From NCBI RefSeq assembly GCF_937863595.1, contig NZ_CALMGQ010000063.1, forward strand, positions 1 through 51,398: a DNA stretch of 51,398 nt, given 5' to 3'. Each line of letters starts with the position of its first letter. Position 1 is the first letter of the stretch. Made by a program: the position numbers and the translations under genes. The notes beneath the pieces were generated by a model, which was given only the letters and a program-made list of their open reading frames with translations, was not told where the DNA came from and did not search any database. Positions 44,002 to 51,398 of this stretch are shown here, one piece after another. This DNA comes from an uncultured Cytophaga sp. GTDB taxonomy: Bacteria > Bacteroidota > Bacteroidia > Cytophagales > Cytophagaceae.

Positions 44002-45303
44002 TTAGGCTTGTTCTGAGAGGGTATTAAACACACGTCCTTTAAGATTTGGAATTGATAATGTAAAAATAGATCCCACTCCTTTTTCAGACCAAACGTTTAT
44101 CGTTCCTTCAATTTTACTAATGGCTTCTTTTGTAATGTACAAACCTAAGCCACTGCCCTTCGTCTTTTCATCTGTTTTAAAGAACATATCAAAAATTTTA
44201 TCCATATATTCTTTATTAATACCAACGCCATTATCTGCGATTGATATTTCTAAAACGGGAAATTGATTTTTGACTTTTATATGAATTGTTTTATCGACAT
44301 GTGTGGTTTTAGAGTATCTGAATGCATTTGAAATGATGTTGTTTAAAATCATCCGCAATCTATTTTTGTCGGTATAAAACTCTCCTTCAAAATCACAATC
44401 AATGCTTACAGATACCTGTTCGTTATAAACAGAATTCATCTCTATACAATTTAAAATTTCTTCTTTGATGTGTACTTCAGAAACTTCGACTTCTAAGCGG
44501 TTATTTTTTAAGTAATTTAAAATGTCATAAATAAAATTATCTAAACGTCTAAGGCATGCTTCTTTTAACGTTTCATAATATCTTAATTTTTCTGGATCAG
44601 TTTCAAGTTTACTTATTTCAATCAATCCAAGTGCGGAAGCTATGGGAGCACGTAAATCATGGCTAATACTGTATACCAGATGGTCCATCTCTGAATTTGT
44701 CTTCTGAAGATGTGCATTTTTATATTCAATTTTTGCTTTAGATAGCAATATCAATTTACTGGATATGGTGTGATCTCGAATAATGAACCAGGCGAAAAAT
44801 CCACATTGGGTTAAGGCACATAGAAAGTTAATTTTACTATTGGTGCTTTGAAAGCCTTCAGACAACTGTCTGTAGGATTCATCTGAAGATTGATGAAAAA
44901 ACATGACATACGTGCACAAAAGGATAGGCAAAATCATGTGAAATAAAATCAATCCTATTTTTCTGTTGTCAATTATAAAAGGAATACCAATCAATAAAGG
45001 CATATAAAAGCAGAAGATCATTGAAGACAAGCCTGTTTGTATGCATTGTACAAAAACTAAAGACGTAACCGTTAATATTACGAGGTTGGCCGCACTGTTT
45101 GTATGTTTTTTATTCAAAAAATAACATACGCCAAAATTGATTAAAATAACAGAAACAACGATAAGTGTATCTGTTACCCAATAAATAAGTTCAGGAATGG
45201 TTGCTAAGATGGCGATTAAAGAGGCGCCTTTGATTAAGTAATCTAATAGACGCTTTCGTTTCTCGTAACTTTCTAATGTGTGCGCTTTGAAGGCTCCTTC
45301 CAA
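44002..45303 (-). CDS. Membrane sensor histidine kinase
   Basis: 433 aa. Six membrane segments (about 25-42, 44-63, 72-90, 94-110, 117-136, 158-176) form the sensor, without a large outer domain. A short coiled coil leads to HisKA with H215 in VYSISHDLRAPIASALG; the HATPase has NNIISNAFRYSKT, DNGVGINKEYMDKIF and KGSGLGLYITKEAIS. All catalytic motifs are present. No response regulator is nearby, as with the kinase at 29844, and the H-box/ATPase style of both is alike. 62 bp downstream of mfd on the same strand. Confidence 0.88.
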   Translation of the reverse strand: MEGAFKAHTLESYEKRKRLLDYLIKGASLIAILATIPELIYWVTDTLIVVSVILINFGVCYFLNKKHTNSAANLVILTVTSLVFVQCIQTGLSSMIFCFYMPLLIGIPFIIDNRKIGLILFHMILPILLCTYVMFFHQSSDESYRQLSEGFQSTNSKINFLCALTQCGFFAWFIIRDHTISSKLILLSKAKIEYKNAHLQKTNSEMDHLVYSISHDLRAPIASALGLIEISKLETDPEKLRYYETLKEACLRRLDNFIYDILNYLKNNRLEVEVSEVHIKEEILNCIEMNSVYNEQVSVSIDCDFEGEFYTDKNRLRMILNNIISNAFRYSKTTHVDKTIHIKVKNQFPVLEISIADNGVGINKEYMDKIFDMFFKTDEKTKGSGLGLYITKEAISKIEGTINVWSEKGVGSIFTLSIPNLKGRVFNTLSEQA

Positions 45304-45364
45304 CTTAGTTTGAATTAAAAATATGTTTCTCTAAGTTCAGCAAAGTTTTTTATTTCTGCAATGA

Positions 45365-48300
45365 TTACTTTTTAATAACAGAAGTATTCTGAATTTTTTT
45401 GAGAAATAGTGCAGCAAGTTCGACAGTTTGAATTTCTGAAATGATTAATAATAATTTTTTATTAATTTCTTTCATTTTACACTGCTTGGGATGTGCTTGC
45501 ACGAAAGATAAAATAGATCCAAACACGTCGGATGTGTAATAACTCGTTCTGTCTGAAGGGACAAACTGACAACGCATGATTTCGTTTTTAATCGTAAGTT
45601 TTTCAAAGCCCAGCTCTTGAGCCAACCAACGAAGCTTTATTGTTTCGGTTAAATCAATAACTTCTCTAGGTAATGGTCCAAAGCGATCGATGATTCCATT
45701 GGTAAATGCAGCCAATTCGGTTTCATTCTTTATACTGTCAATGGTAGAATATAAAGAAAGGCGTTCCGAGATATTGTTGACGTAGTTTTCTGGAATCAAA
45801 ATAGATAAGTCGGTTTCGATGACACAGTCTTGCACCAAGTTTTTCAAGCGTTGTTGATCCAACTCATCTTTAAAGAGATCGGCAAATTCTGTTTCTTTTA
45901 ATTCTTGAATGGCTTCATCCAAAATTTTGTGGTACATATCAAAACCAATATCGGTAATGAAACCACTTTGTTCGGCACCCAACATGTTGCCAGCACCACG
46001 TATATCTAAGTCGCGCATGGCAACTTTAAAGCCATCGCCCAAATCCGAAAATTCTTCTAATACACTCAAACGTTTGCGCGAATCGCCGTTCAATGCTTTT
46101 ACAGACGGAGTTAACAAATAACAAAAAGCTTTTTTATTTCCTCTACCTACTCGTCCACGCATTTGATGCAAGTCTGACAAACCAAACATGTGTGCCGAGT
46201 TGATGATGATGGTATTGGCATTTGGAATATCTAAACCTGATTCAATAATGTTTGTTGAAATTAATACATCAAATTCGCCGGCAACAAATTTCAGCATTAC
46301 CTCTTCAAGCTTATCCCCTTCCATTTGTCCGTGTGCAAAATTAACACGTGCATCGGGTACTAATTTTTTAATCATGAAAGCCATGCTTTCAATATCGCGC
46401 ACACGGTTGTGTACAAAGAATACTTGTCCGCCGCGTTTCAATTCAAATGCAACTGCATCCCGAATCAATTCTTCATCAAAAACATGAATCTCTGTCGTAA
46501 CAGGCTGTCTGTTTGGTGGTGGCGTAGCTATAATCGATAAATCACGCGCCCCCATTAAGGAAAAATGTAGGGTACGAGGTATCGGTGTTGCCGTAAGTGT
46601 TAGCGTATCAATGTTGATTTTAAATTCGCGTAATTTTTCTTTCACCTTCACGCCAAACTTTTGTTCTTCATCAATAATCAAAAGACCAACGTTTTTAAAT
46701 TCAACATCTTTACTGATTACGCGATGCGTACCAATTAAAATATCTGTTTTACCTTCTTTAACACGTTTTAAGGTTTCTTTTATTTGCGCAGTTGTTTTAA
46801 ATCGATTGATGTATTCAACCACACAGGGTAAGTTGGCCAAGCGATCGCGAAAGGTTTTGTAATGTTGCATCGCCAAAATAGTCGTTGGCACCAATATCGC
46901 AACCTGTTTGCCATCCGCTACTGCTTTGAAGGCAGCACGAACCGCAATCTCTGTTTTGCCAAAGCCAACATCGCCACAAACTAGGCGATCCATTGGGTGT
47001 GGCGCTTCCATGTCTTTTTTAACGTCTGCAGTAGCTTTTCCTTGGTCGGGTGTGTCTTCGTACATAAACGAAGATTCCAATTCTACTTGTAAAAATGAAT
47101 CGGGGGAATAAGCAAACCCAGGCGCCGCTTTACGTTTGGCATACAACTGAATCAACTCTTTGGCAATGTCTTTAACCTGTTTTTTAACCTTGCTCTTTTT
47201 ATTTTCCCAATCGGGAGAGCCAAGCTTCGTCATAACAGGCGCTTGCCCGTCTTTTCCGGTATAACGCGAAATTTTATGTAAGGCATGAATGGATAATACC
47301 ATCAAATCATCGTCGCGGAAAACCAAACGAATGGCTTCTTGCGCATGCCCGTTGTTGTCTATGCGTTCTAGTCCAGCGAAACGAGCAATACCAAAATCGG
47401 TATGCGCTACAAAGTCGCCTGGTTGTAAGGTACGCAACTCTTTGAGTGTAATGGATTTTGATTTTGAAAAGCGCTCTTTGGTTTTGTATCGGTGAAAGCG
47501 ATCGAAGATTTGGTGATCGGTATAGCAGAGTACCTGTCGTTGCAAATCAATAAATCCTTCGCGCATGGGCGAAATCAATTCTTCAAACCGCACATAGGGA
47601 TCCAACTCTTCTAAGATGGAATGCAAACGTTGAATTTGCTGGTGCGATTCGGAAGCAATAATGACTTTGTATCCTTGATTGATGCGTAATTTTAAATCGT
47701 CAAGAAGTAGATTAAATTCTTTATTGAAAGAAGGTTGTGGCTTCGCTTCGAATTCTATTTTTTCTGATTTCGCAATATGCGATCTTGAACCGAACTCTAA
47801 GATTGTAAACCCTTTAAGACTTTTTTTAAACGAATCGGATTGCTCAAATAAGGCTTCGGGTGAAGTGATTAATGTACTGTTTCCGCTAGCAGCAAGGATG
47901 CTATCAAATTGGACTTCTACTTTAGAGAAGCATTCATCTATAATGGAATTCGTTAATTCATAATCTTTTATCCAAATCAGTGCATTGTCTGGCAAAAATG
48001 TAAATAGCGCTTCGCGTTCTTCTTTTAACAAACGTGTTTGTACGTTTGGCGTAATCGATAAGGTCGGATAAGTTGCAATCGATAATTGTGATTCTGGATT
48101 GAAGGTACGGATGCTTTCAATTTCATCTCCAAACAATTCAATCCGATAGGGATATTCGTTGGAATAGGAGAAGATATCGATGATACCACCACGGATGGCA
48201 TATTGACCGGCTTCGTAGGCAAAATCGGCACGTTCAAAGGAATAGCTTTGTAAAAACTCTTCCATAAACTCTCGGTTGAGTTTTTCACCAACCTTTGCAA

Positions 48301-48733
48301 TAAAGGTATTTTCTACTAAAGAGCGTTTATTAATGACTTTTTCAGAAAGCGCAAGCGGATAGGTAACAATGAAAGATGCTTTATCTTGATTGTTGACAAT
48401 GTAATTTAATGTTTCAGCACGTTGTAAAATGTTGGCATTTTCAACTTGTTCGTAGTGATAGGGTTTTTTGTAGGAAGCCGGAAAAACAAAAACAGGCTGT
48501 CCGATTAGCTGTTGTAAATCGTTTTGAAAAAAATAGGCTTCGTCTTTGTCGTTTAAGATGAAAACTTGGGTTTGGTTGCTTTTTTGGGCAAGGGAAGCAG
48601 CCACTACGGCATCCATACTTCCAGATAAACCTTTTAAAAAGAGACTATTTGTACCCCTTTCTTGAAGCTTTTGTTTCAATAGCTGAATATGAGAATCGTA
48701 CTCATATAAACTCAATAATTCCGATACTTTCAC
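45365..48733 (-). CDS. mfd: Transcription-repair coupling factor Mfd
   Basis: 1122-aa SF2 DNA translocase that releases stalled RNA polymerase and recruits UvrA. Domains in order: UvrB-like module (about 30-330), RNA-polymerase-interacting domain (about 420-500, LRTLQPGDFVAHTDFGIARF), helicase with Walker A VCGDVGFGKTEIAVRAAFKA (about 590-610), DEEQ box IIDEEQKFGVKVKE, TLTATPIPRTLHFSLMGARD, and late RMRGRVGRG-type motif (QMRGRVGRGNKKAFCYLL), then the C-terminal TRCF domain (from about 970). The length is normal for Bacteroidota. All motor motifs are intact. Confidence 0.96.
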   Translation of the reverse strand: MKVSELLSLYEYDSHIQLLKQKLQERGTNSLFLKGLSGSMDAVVAASLAQKSNQTQVFILNDKDEAYFFQNDLQQLIGQPVFVFPASYKKPYHYEQVENANILQRAETLNYIVNNQDKASFIVTYPLALSEKVINKRSLVENTFIAKVGEKLNREFMEEFLQSYSFERADFAYEAGQYAIRGGIIDIFSYSNEYPYRIELFGDEIESIRTFNPESQLSIATYPTLSITPNVQTRLLKEEREALFTFLPDNALIWIKDYELTNSIIDECFSKVEVQFDSILAASGNSTLITSPEALFEQSDSFKKSLKGFTILEFGSRSHIAKSEKIEFEAKPQPSFNKEFNLLLDDLKLRINQGYKVIIASESHQQIQRLHSILEELDPYVRFEELISPMREGFIDLQRQVLCYTDHQIFDRFHRYKTKERFSKSKSITLKELRTLQPGDFVAHTDFGIARFAGLERIDNNGHAQEAIRLVFRDDDLMVLSIHALHKISRYTGKDGQAPVMTKLGSPDWENKKSKVKKQVKDIAKELIQLYAKRKAAPGFAYSPDSFLQVELESSFMYEDTPDQGKATADVKKDMEAPHPMDRLVCGDVGFGKTEIAVRAAFKAVADGKQVAILVPTTILAMQHYKTFRDRLANLPCVVEYINRFKTTAQIKETLKRVKEGKTDILIGTHRVISKDVEFKNVGLLIIDEEQKFGVKVKEKLREFKINIDTLTLTATPIPRTLHFSLMGARDLSIIATPPPNRQPVTTEIHVFDEELIRDAVAFELKRGGQVFFVHNRVRDIESMAFMIKKLVPDARVNFAHGQMEGDKLEEVMLKFVAGEFDVLISTNIIESGLDIPNANTIIINSAHMFGLSDLHQMRGRVGRGNKKAFCYLLTPSVKALNGDSRKRLSVLEEFSDLGDGFKVAMRDLDIRGAGNMLGAEQSGFITDIGFDMYHKILDEAIQELKETEFADLFKDELDQQRLKNLVQDCVIETDLSILIPENYVNNISERLSLYSTIDSIKNETELAAFTNGIIDRFGPLPREVIDLTETIKLRWLAQELGFEKLTIKNEIMRCQFVPSDRTSYYTSDVFGSILSFVQAHPKQCKMKEINKKLLLIISEIQTVELAALFLKKIQNTSVIKK

Positions 48734-49324
48734 GTGTAGATGGCTGCGTATTGATGTAAAAATACAATAAAAAAATTAAAGAGTGGTCGGTGGGTAGTGT
48801 ACAATGGTCAGGAAAAAAATAAAACGGTGTAGGGTTTTTCTACTCTATTTTGGTGCTCTACTCTCTTACCCAACCACCTGCTACTCTGTAATGTTGCAAA
48901 AATTGTCTGAACTCCCGCCCAAAAGCTGTACAGGTTATGATTTTTTTAATTAAAATGATTTGTATGATTTAATTTGACATTATTTATTTCCTTTTAATTC
49001 TTTAAAAATTGTAGTTCAGACAATATGAAAGAATTACAAATGAGCGGCATTTTTTTTTTACAGATGTTTATCGGGACAATATCCATGAAGAATAATTTTA
49101 TCATCAACAACATTTGATTGAGTTTATTGATAACACTAATTTTATATTTCTCGGGCTTCAATAAAGCTTTCCATCCTTTAATAATCGCAGTTAAGAAAAC
49201 TGCAGGTGAATAATTTTTTCCATGTGTAGCTGATATGATAAAAACATTTTAAATTTAAAGTGGTGATGTGATCATTCCAAATAATTTCTCTTTAAATTGA
49301 TTGTGTAACATCATAGAGTAGCAG
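48734..49324. other. Gene-free accessory region with nested inverted repeats
   Basis: 590 bp without a supported gene. It holds the GTGGTCGG repeat (48781-48812), an outer 18-bp inverted repeat (48870-48887 with 49315-49332) and an inner 12-bp one (48902-48913 with 49013-49024). A minus-strand frame is open from 49248 to 48997 (84 codons, no ATG near its start) with protein-like residues such as SATHGKNYSPAVFLTAIIKG; it may be a coding remnant. Confidence 0.55.
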
Positions 49325-49332
49325 GTGGTTGG
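48870..49332. repeat. 463-bp segment bounded by an 18-bp inverted repeat
   Basis: CCAACCACCTGCTACTCT at 48870-48887 is exactly inverted at 49315-49332. The right arm runs into the REP-like hairpin at 49325. The segment encloses a second inverted pair, ATTGTCTGAACT/AGTTCAGACAAT. No transposase lies inside. Confidence 0.75.
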
Positions 49333-49350
49333 CCGAAAAGGCGCAACCAC
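49325..49350 (+). repeat. REP-like hairpin, copy at the right end
   Basis: GTGGTTGGCCGAAAAGGCGC then AACCAC: outer stem GTGGTTG/CAACCAC, inner GCC/GGC, GAAAA loop, one bulged base. GTAG lies a few bases upstream (49318-49321). It makes up the first codons of the ORF at 49325. Confidence 0.72.
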
Positions 49351-49792
49351 GGCGGGGTTTGTGGTGAAGGTGAGGAGTGATACCAACAACGGCGGAAAAT
49401 ATACTATAAATTTAAATGGAGGTGCTACACTACCATTAATAGATCTAACAGTAACTGGTGAGCCTGCTTTAATAAATTATGATAAAAATCTTCGAAAAAC
49501 ACCGGATATAGCTCCGTCTATTAATTTATCAGGAGGAAGAATCACAGGAACATATAATCGTTCTTTTCCTGATGGTTCTCCTGTGCAATTTAACATTGCA
49601 ATAAGTCTCATTGTTGATTTTCAATCACCTTGTATACAAAATCCTAATCCATGTTTGATAGAGGCGATTATTAGTTTACAGCTAACCGTTAGTCTGGTTA
49701 GTAATTCGGTGTTTATTCCCCAAAGTTTATTACCTCCTCTTCCACCTATACCACCAATTACAATAGGTTCAAAAGTACTTACTAATAAATAA
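49325..49792 (+). CDS. Probable 5'-truncated protein of unknown function
   Basis: 155 aa as opened from a GTG inside the REP-like hairpin, so the first 9 or so residues (VGRKGATTA) are repeat-derived and likely not native. The rest is beta-rich with GGKYTINLNGG, GEPALINYDKNLRKTPDIAP, LSGGRITGTYNRSFPDGSPV, INPCLIEAIISLQL-like strands and a Pro-rich end (LPPLPPIPPI). No signal peptide. This looks like the C-terminal part of a larger secreted or surface protein whose 5' end was replaced. A shorter start at 49379 or later is possible. The next gene begins 10 bp downstream, so it may still be the first gene of an operon. Confidence 0.5.
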   Translation: MVGRKGATTAGFVVKVRSDTNNGGKYTINLNGGATLPLIDLTVTGEPALINYDKNLRKTPDIAPSINLSGGRITGTYNRSFPDGSPVQFNIAISLIVDFQSPCIQNPNPCLIEAIISLQLTVSLVSNSVFIPQSLLPPLPPIPPITIGSKVLTNK

Positions 49793-49802
49793 TAATAATA
49801 TT

Positions 49803-51281
49803 ATGTATATAAAATTAATCACTTTCCTTTTATTCCTTAGTTGTCATTTTAATTTGGTTGCACAAATTCAGGAGAATAAAGTAGTTGAAAATAAAGGAGG
49901 CTTGTATCATTTGAGTGATCCATTATATCCTCAACGTTATTATGCACCAAAAAATGAACTGCTAATATCCAGCAAACCGTATAGTAAATTTGAAACAACA
50001 CAATTGAATGATATTAATACAACCCTCTGCTCTTATTTTAGTTGCAATTCAATTGAGTGGTTAAAAAAAATATCTGTAAAACAAGAGTATCCTGCAAATT
50101 ACGAACAAGCAACATTCAATTATAGAAAAGAAAAATCCTTTGCTGAACAGTTTAAATTATACTTAAGCTCACAATTTTATTTTACATATCAGAAGGAATC
50201 GTATTGTATATCTATGGTACATGCAGTGTACGTGTATAATACCATGCGCTTGTTTCCAGTAATACTGGTAAAAAGAAACAATGTCTGGATTGTCAGCGAC
50301 AATGTGGATTTTTTAATATTCTCAGCATATTTAAGAATTAAACCTGAGTATTGGGCTAATCTTTTTAGAAATCAAAAAACGTTACCAGCACCGATCTTAA
50401 AAAATATAGATTATTTCGGATCCAGATTTTTACTTTCGTATGATTATTATTATGCGAATATTGTTTTTGATACTGATTCGATTGGTAAAACAACTAAAGT
50501 GTCATTGGATAAATTAAACGAAAACAAATCGGATATAGATATTAGTAATTTTCAACAGTCATTTTTTAGATTAATAAAAAAGGCTGGGTATAGCATAACA
50601 TTGAATATGTATGAAAAAGGATCAAACGATATAACTCAATTTTTTTCAAACGTAAGTAAACCCCACAGCGACACTACTGCAGAACAAGCAATAGCATATT
50701 GGTTGTTCTCAAAAGATAGCATATACCAAAGGAGAAATAGTATAGGATATCCGTATATGAAAAAGGAATTTGTGAATTATATGCAGGTGAGTGGCGTAAA
50801 TAATAGACTATCCTTGAAGTATAATATTTCCTTAGACTTAGATGGTAGTAATTATAAAGTAATTTATTTTGATGAATGGCATGGAATTAAAAATCCGGAT
50901 GGTCCTTCTTATAAAGAGCATTGGGTTGGAATAAAAAGTATCGTATTAAAAAAGGAAGAGGAAGATTGGTTTGTTTATCTTGATAAGGCTGGAGATATTT
51001 TTAAAGTATTAAGAGGATTTGATGTTTTAAATGAACAAGGCGTTAATTTTTGTTTAACAGCAAAACTTTCAGGGAATCCAGCGTATGATTTTTTAATAGA
51101 TGGTCAATTTGTGGCGCCACCAGATGGAAGAATTTATATTGAAAATACAATATTCTTATGGCCAGATTATATTTACAATTATACAATTCCTGAGGATTTA
51201 AAAAATGGCTTTGGAGTAGTAGCTCCTTATGATACCTATGAACAGAGAACTCCTACATATTGGCAGGATAGAAAAAATTAA
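49803..51281 (+). CDS. Unknown secreted protein
   Basis: 492 aa with a signal peptide (MYIKLITFLLFLSCHFNLVAQ). The mature protein is rich in Tyr, Asn and Lys and shows no recognised motif. Segments of note: NDINTTLCSYFSCNSIEWLK with two Cys, FRLIKKAGYSITLNMYEKGS, and a C-terminal part with VIYFDEWHGIKNPDGPSYKE and PAYDFLIDGQFVAPPDGRIY. Ten bp after the truncated ORF, so co-transcribed with it. Base composition is more AT-rich than mfd, suggesting acquired DNA. Confidence 0.65.
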   Translation: MYIKLITFLLFLSCHFNLVAQIQENKVVENKGGLYHLSDPLYPQRYYAPKNELLISSKPYSKFETTQLNDINTTLCSYFSCNSIEWLKKISVKQEYPANYEQATFNYRKEKSFAEQFKLYLSSQFYFTYQKESYCISMVHAVYVYNTMRLFPVILVKRNNVWIVSDNVDFLIFSAYLRIKPEYWANLFRNQKTLPAPILKNIDYFGSRFLLSYDYYYANIVFDTDSIGKTTKVSLDKLNENKSDIDISNFQQSFFRLIKKAGYSITLNMYEKGSNDITQFFSNVSKPHSDTTAEQAIAYWLFSKDSIYQRRNSIGYPYMKKEFVNYMQVSGVNNRLSLKYNISLDLDGSNYKVIYFDEWHGIKNPDGPSYKEHWVGIKSIVLKKEEEDWFVYLDKAGDIFKVLRGFDVLNEQGVNFCLTAKLSGNPAYDFLIDGQFVAPPDGRIYIENTIFLWPDYIYNYTIPEDLKNGFGVVAPYDTYEQRTPTYWQDRKN

Positions 51282-51398
51282 ATTATTTCTTAATCCTTTT
51301 CGCCTTGGTTTGTAACTATCTTCGTTTCCTAACCGCCCCAGCCCGCCGTGGATTTCTATGGTTTATGCAAGCGGACTTGTATAAATATATTCATATTT

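Overview
The window looks like chromosomal DNA of a Bacteroidota bacterium. The evidence is the AT-rich composition, promoters of the TTTG/TAnnTTTG type instead of E. coli-type -35/-10 boxes, few Shine-Dalgarno sequences, and typical gene families (DUF6089-like outer-membrane protein, OmpH/Skp, split DsbD, 7TMR-DISM histidine kinase, ceramidase-like protein). The gene set resembles Cytophaga hutchinsonii, but that is recollection and was not checked by a search. No rRNA, tRNA or CRISPR array was seen.

Layout. 0.1-5.7 kb is leftward: RDD membrane protein, SRPBCC protein, Crp/Fnr regulator with a membrane partner, a cysteine-free redoxin-like protein, cysteine desulfurase and a GlmM-like phosphohexomutase. 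mazG follows rightward at 5.8 kb. 6.7-11.6 kb is a leftward operon of two short-chain dehydrogenases, a TauD-like dioxygenase, a double-hotdog dehydratase-like protein and an unknown protein, with a dead fabG copy at its 3' end. It reads as a small acyl-modifying pathway and is the best candidate for an undescribed system. 12-15.6 kb holds an EamA transporter, rluD and a PLP deaminase/desulfhydrase, separated by a hairpin-rich gap.

15.6-19.8 kb is an accessory island: two intact type II toxin-antitoxin pairs, two decayed ones, a PKD lipoprotein, a duplicated 5' fragment of the neighbouring dipeptidase, and several inverted and dispersed repeats. 19.8-36.7 kb is mostly ordinary: M20 dipeptidase, split DsbD, a helical protein, an HxlR regulator, DUF6089-like protein, FMN glutamate-synthase-like protein, histidine kinase, Skp, 1-Cys peroxiredoxin, a flavoprotein without its redox disulfide, and a coiled-coil membrane protein.

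A complete IS5-like insertion sequence lies at 36.9-38.4 kb. After it come a YbiT-type ABC-F ATPase with one degenerate site, a GT2 glycosyltransferase, a ceramidase-like protein, a lipoprotein with an in-frame stop, a second histidine kinase and mfd. The last 2.7 kb is accessory again: nested inverted repeats, a 5'-truncated ORF that begins inside a dispersed REP-like hairpin, and an unknown secreted protein. That hairpin occurs at least four times in the window, with compensatory base changes in its stem.
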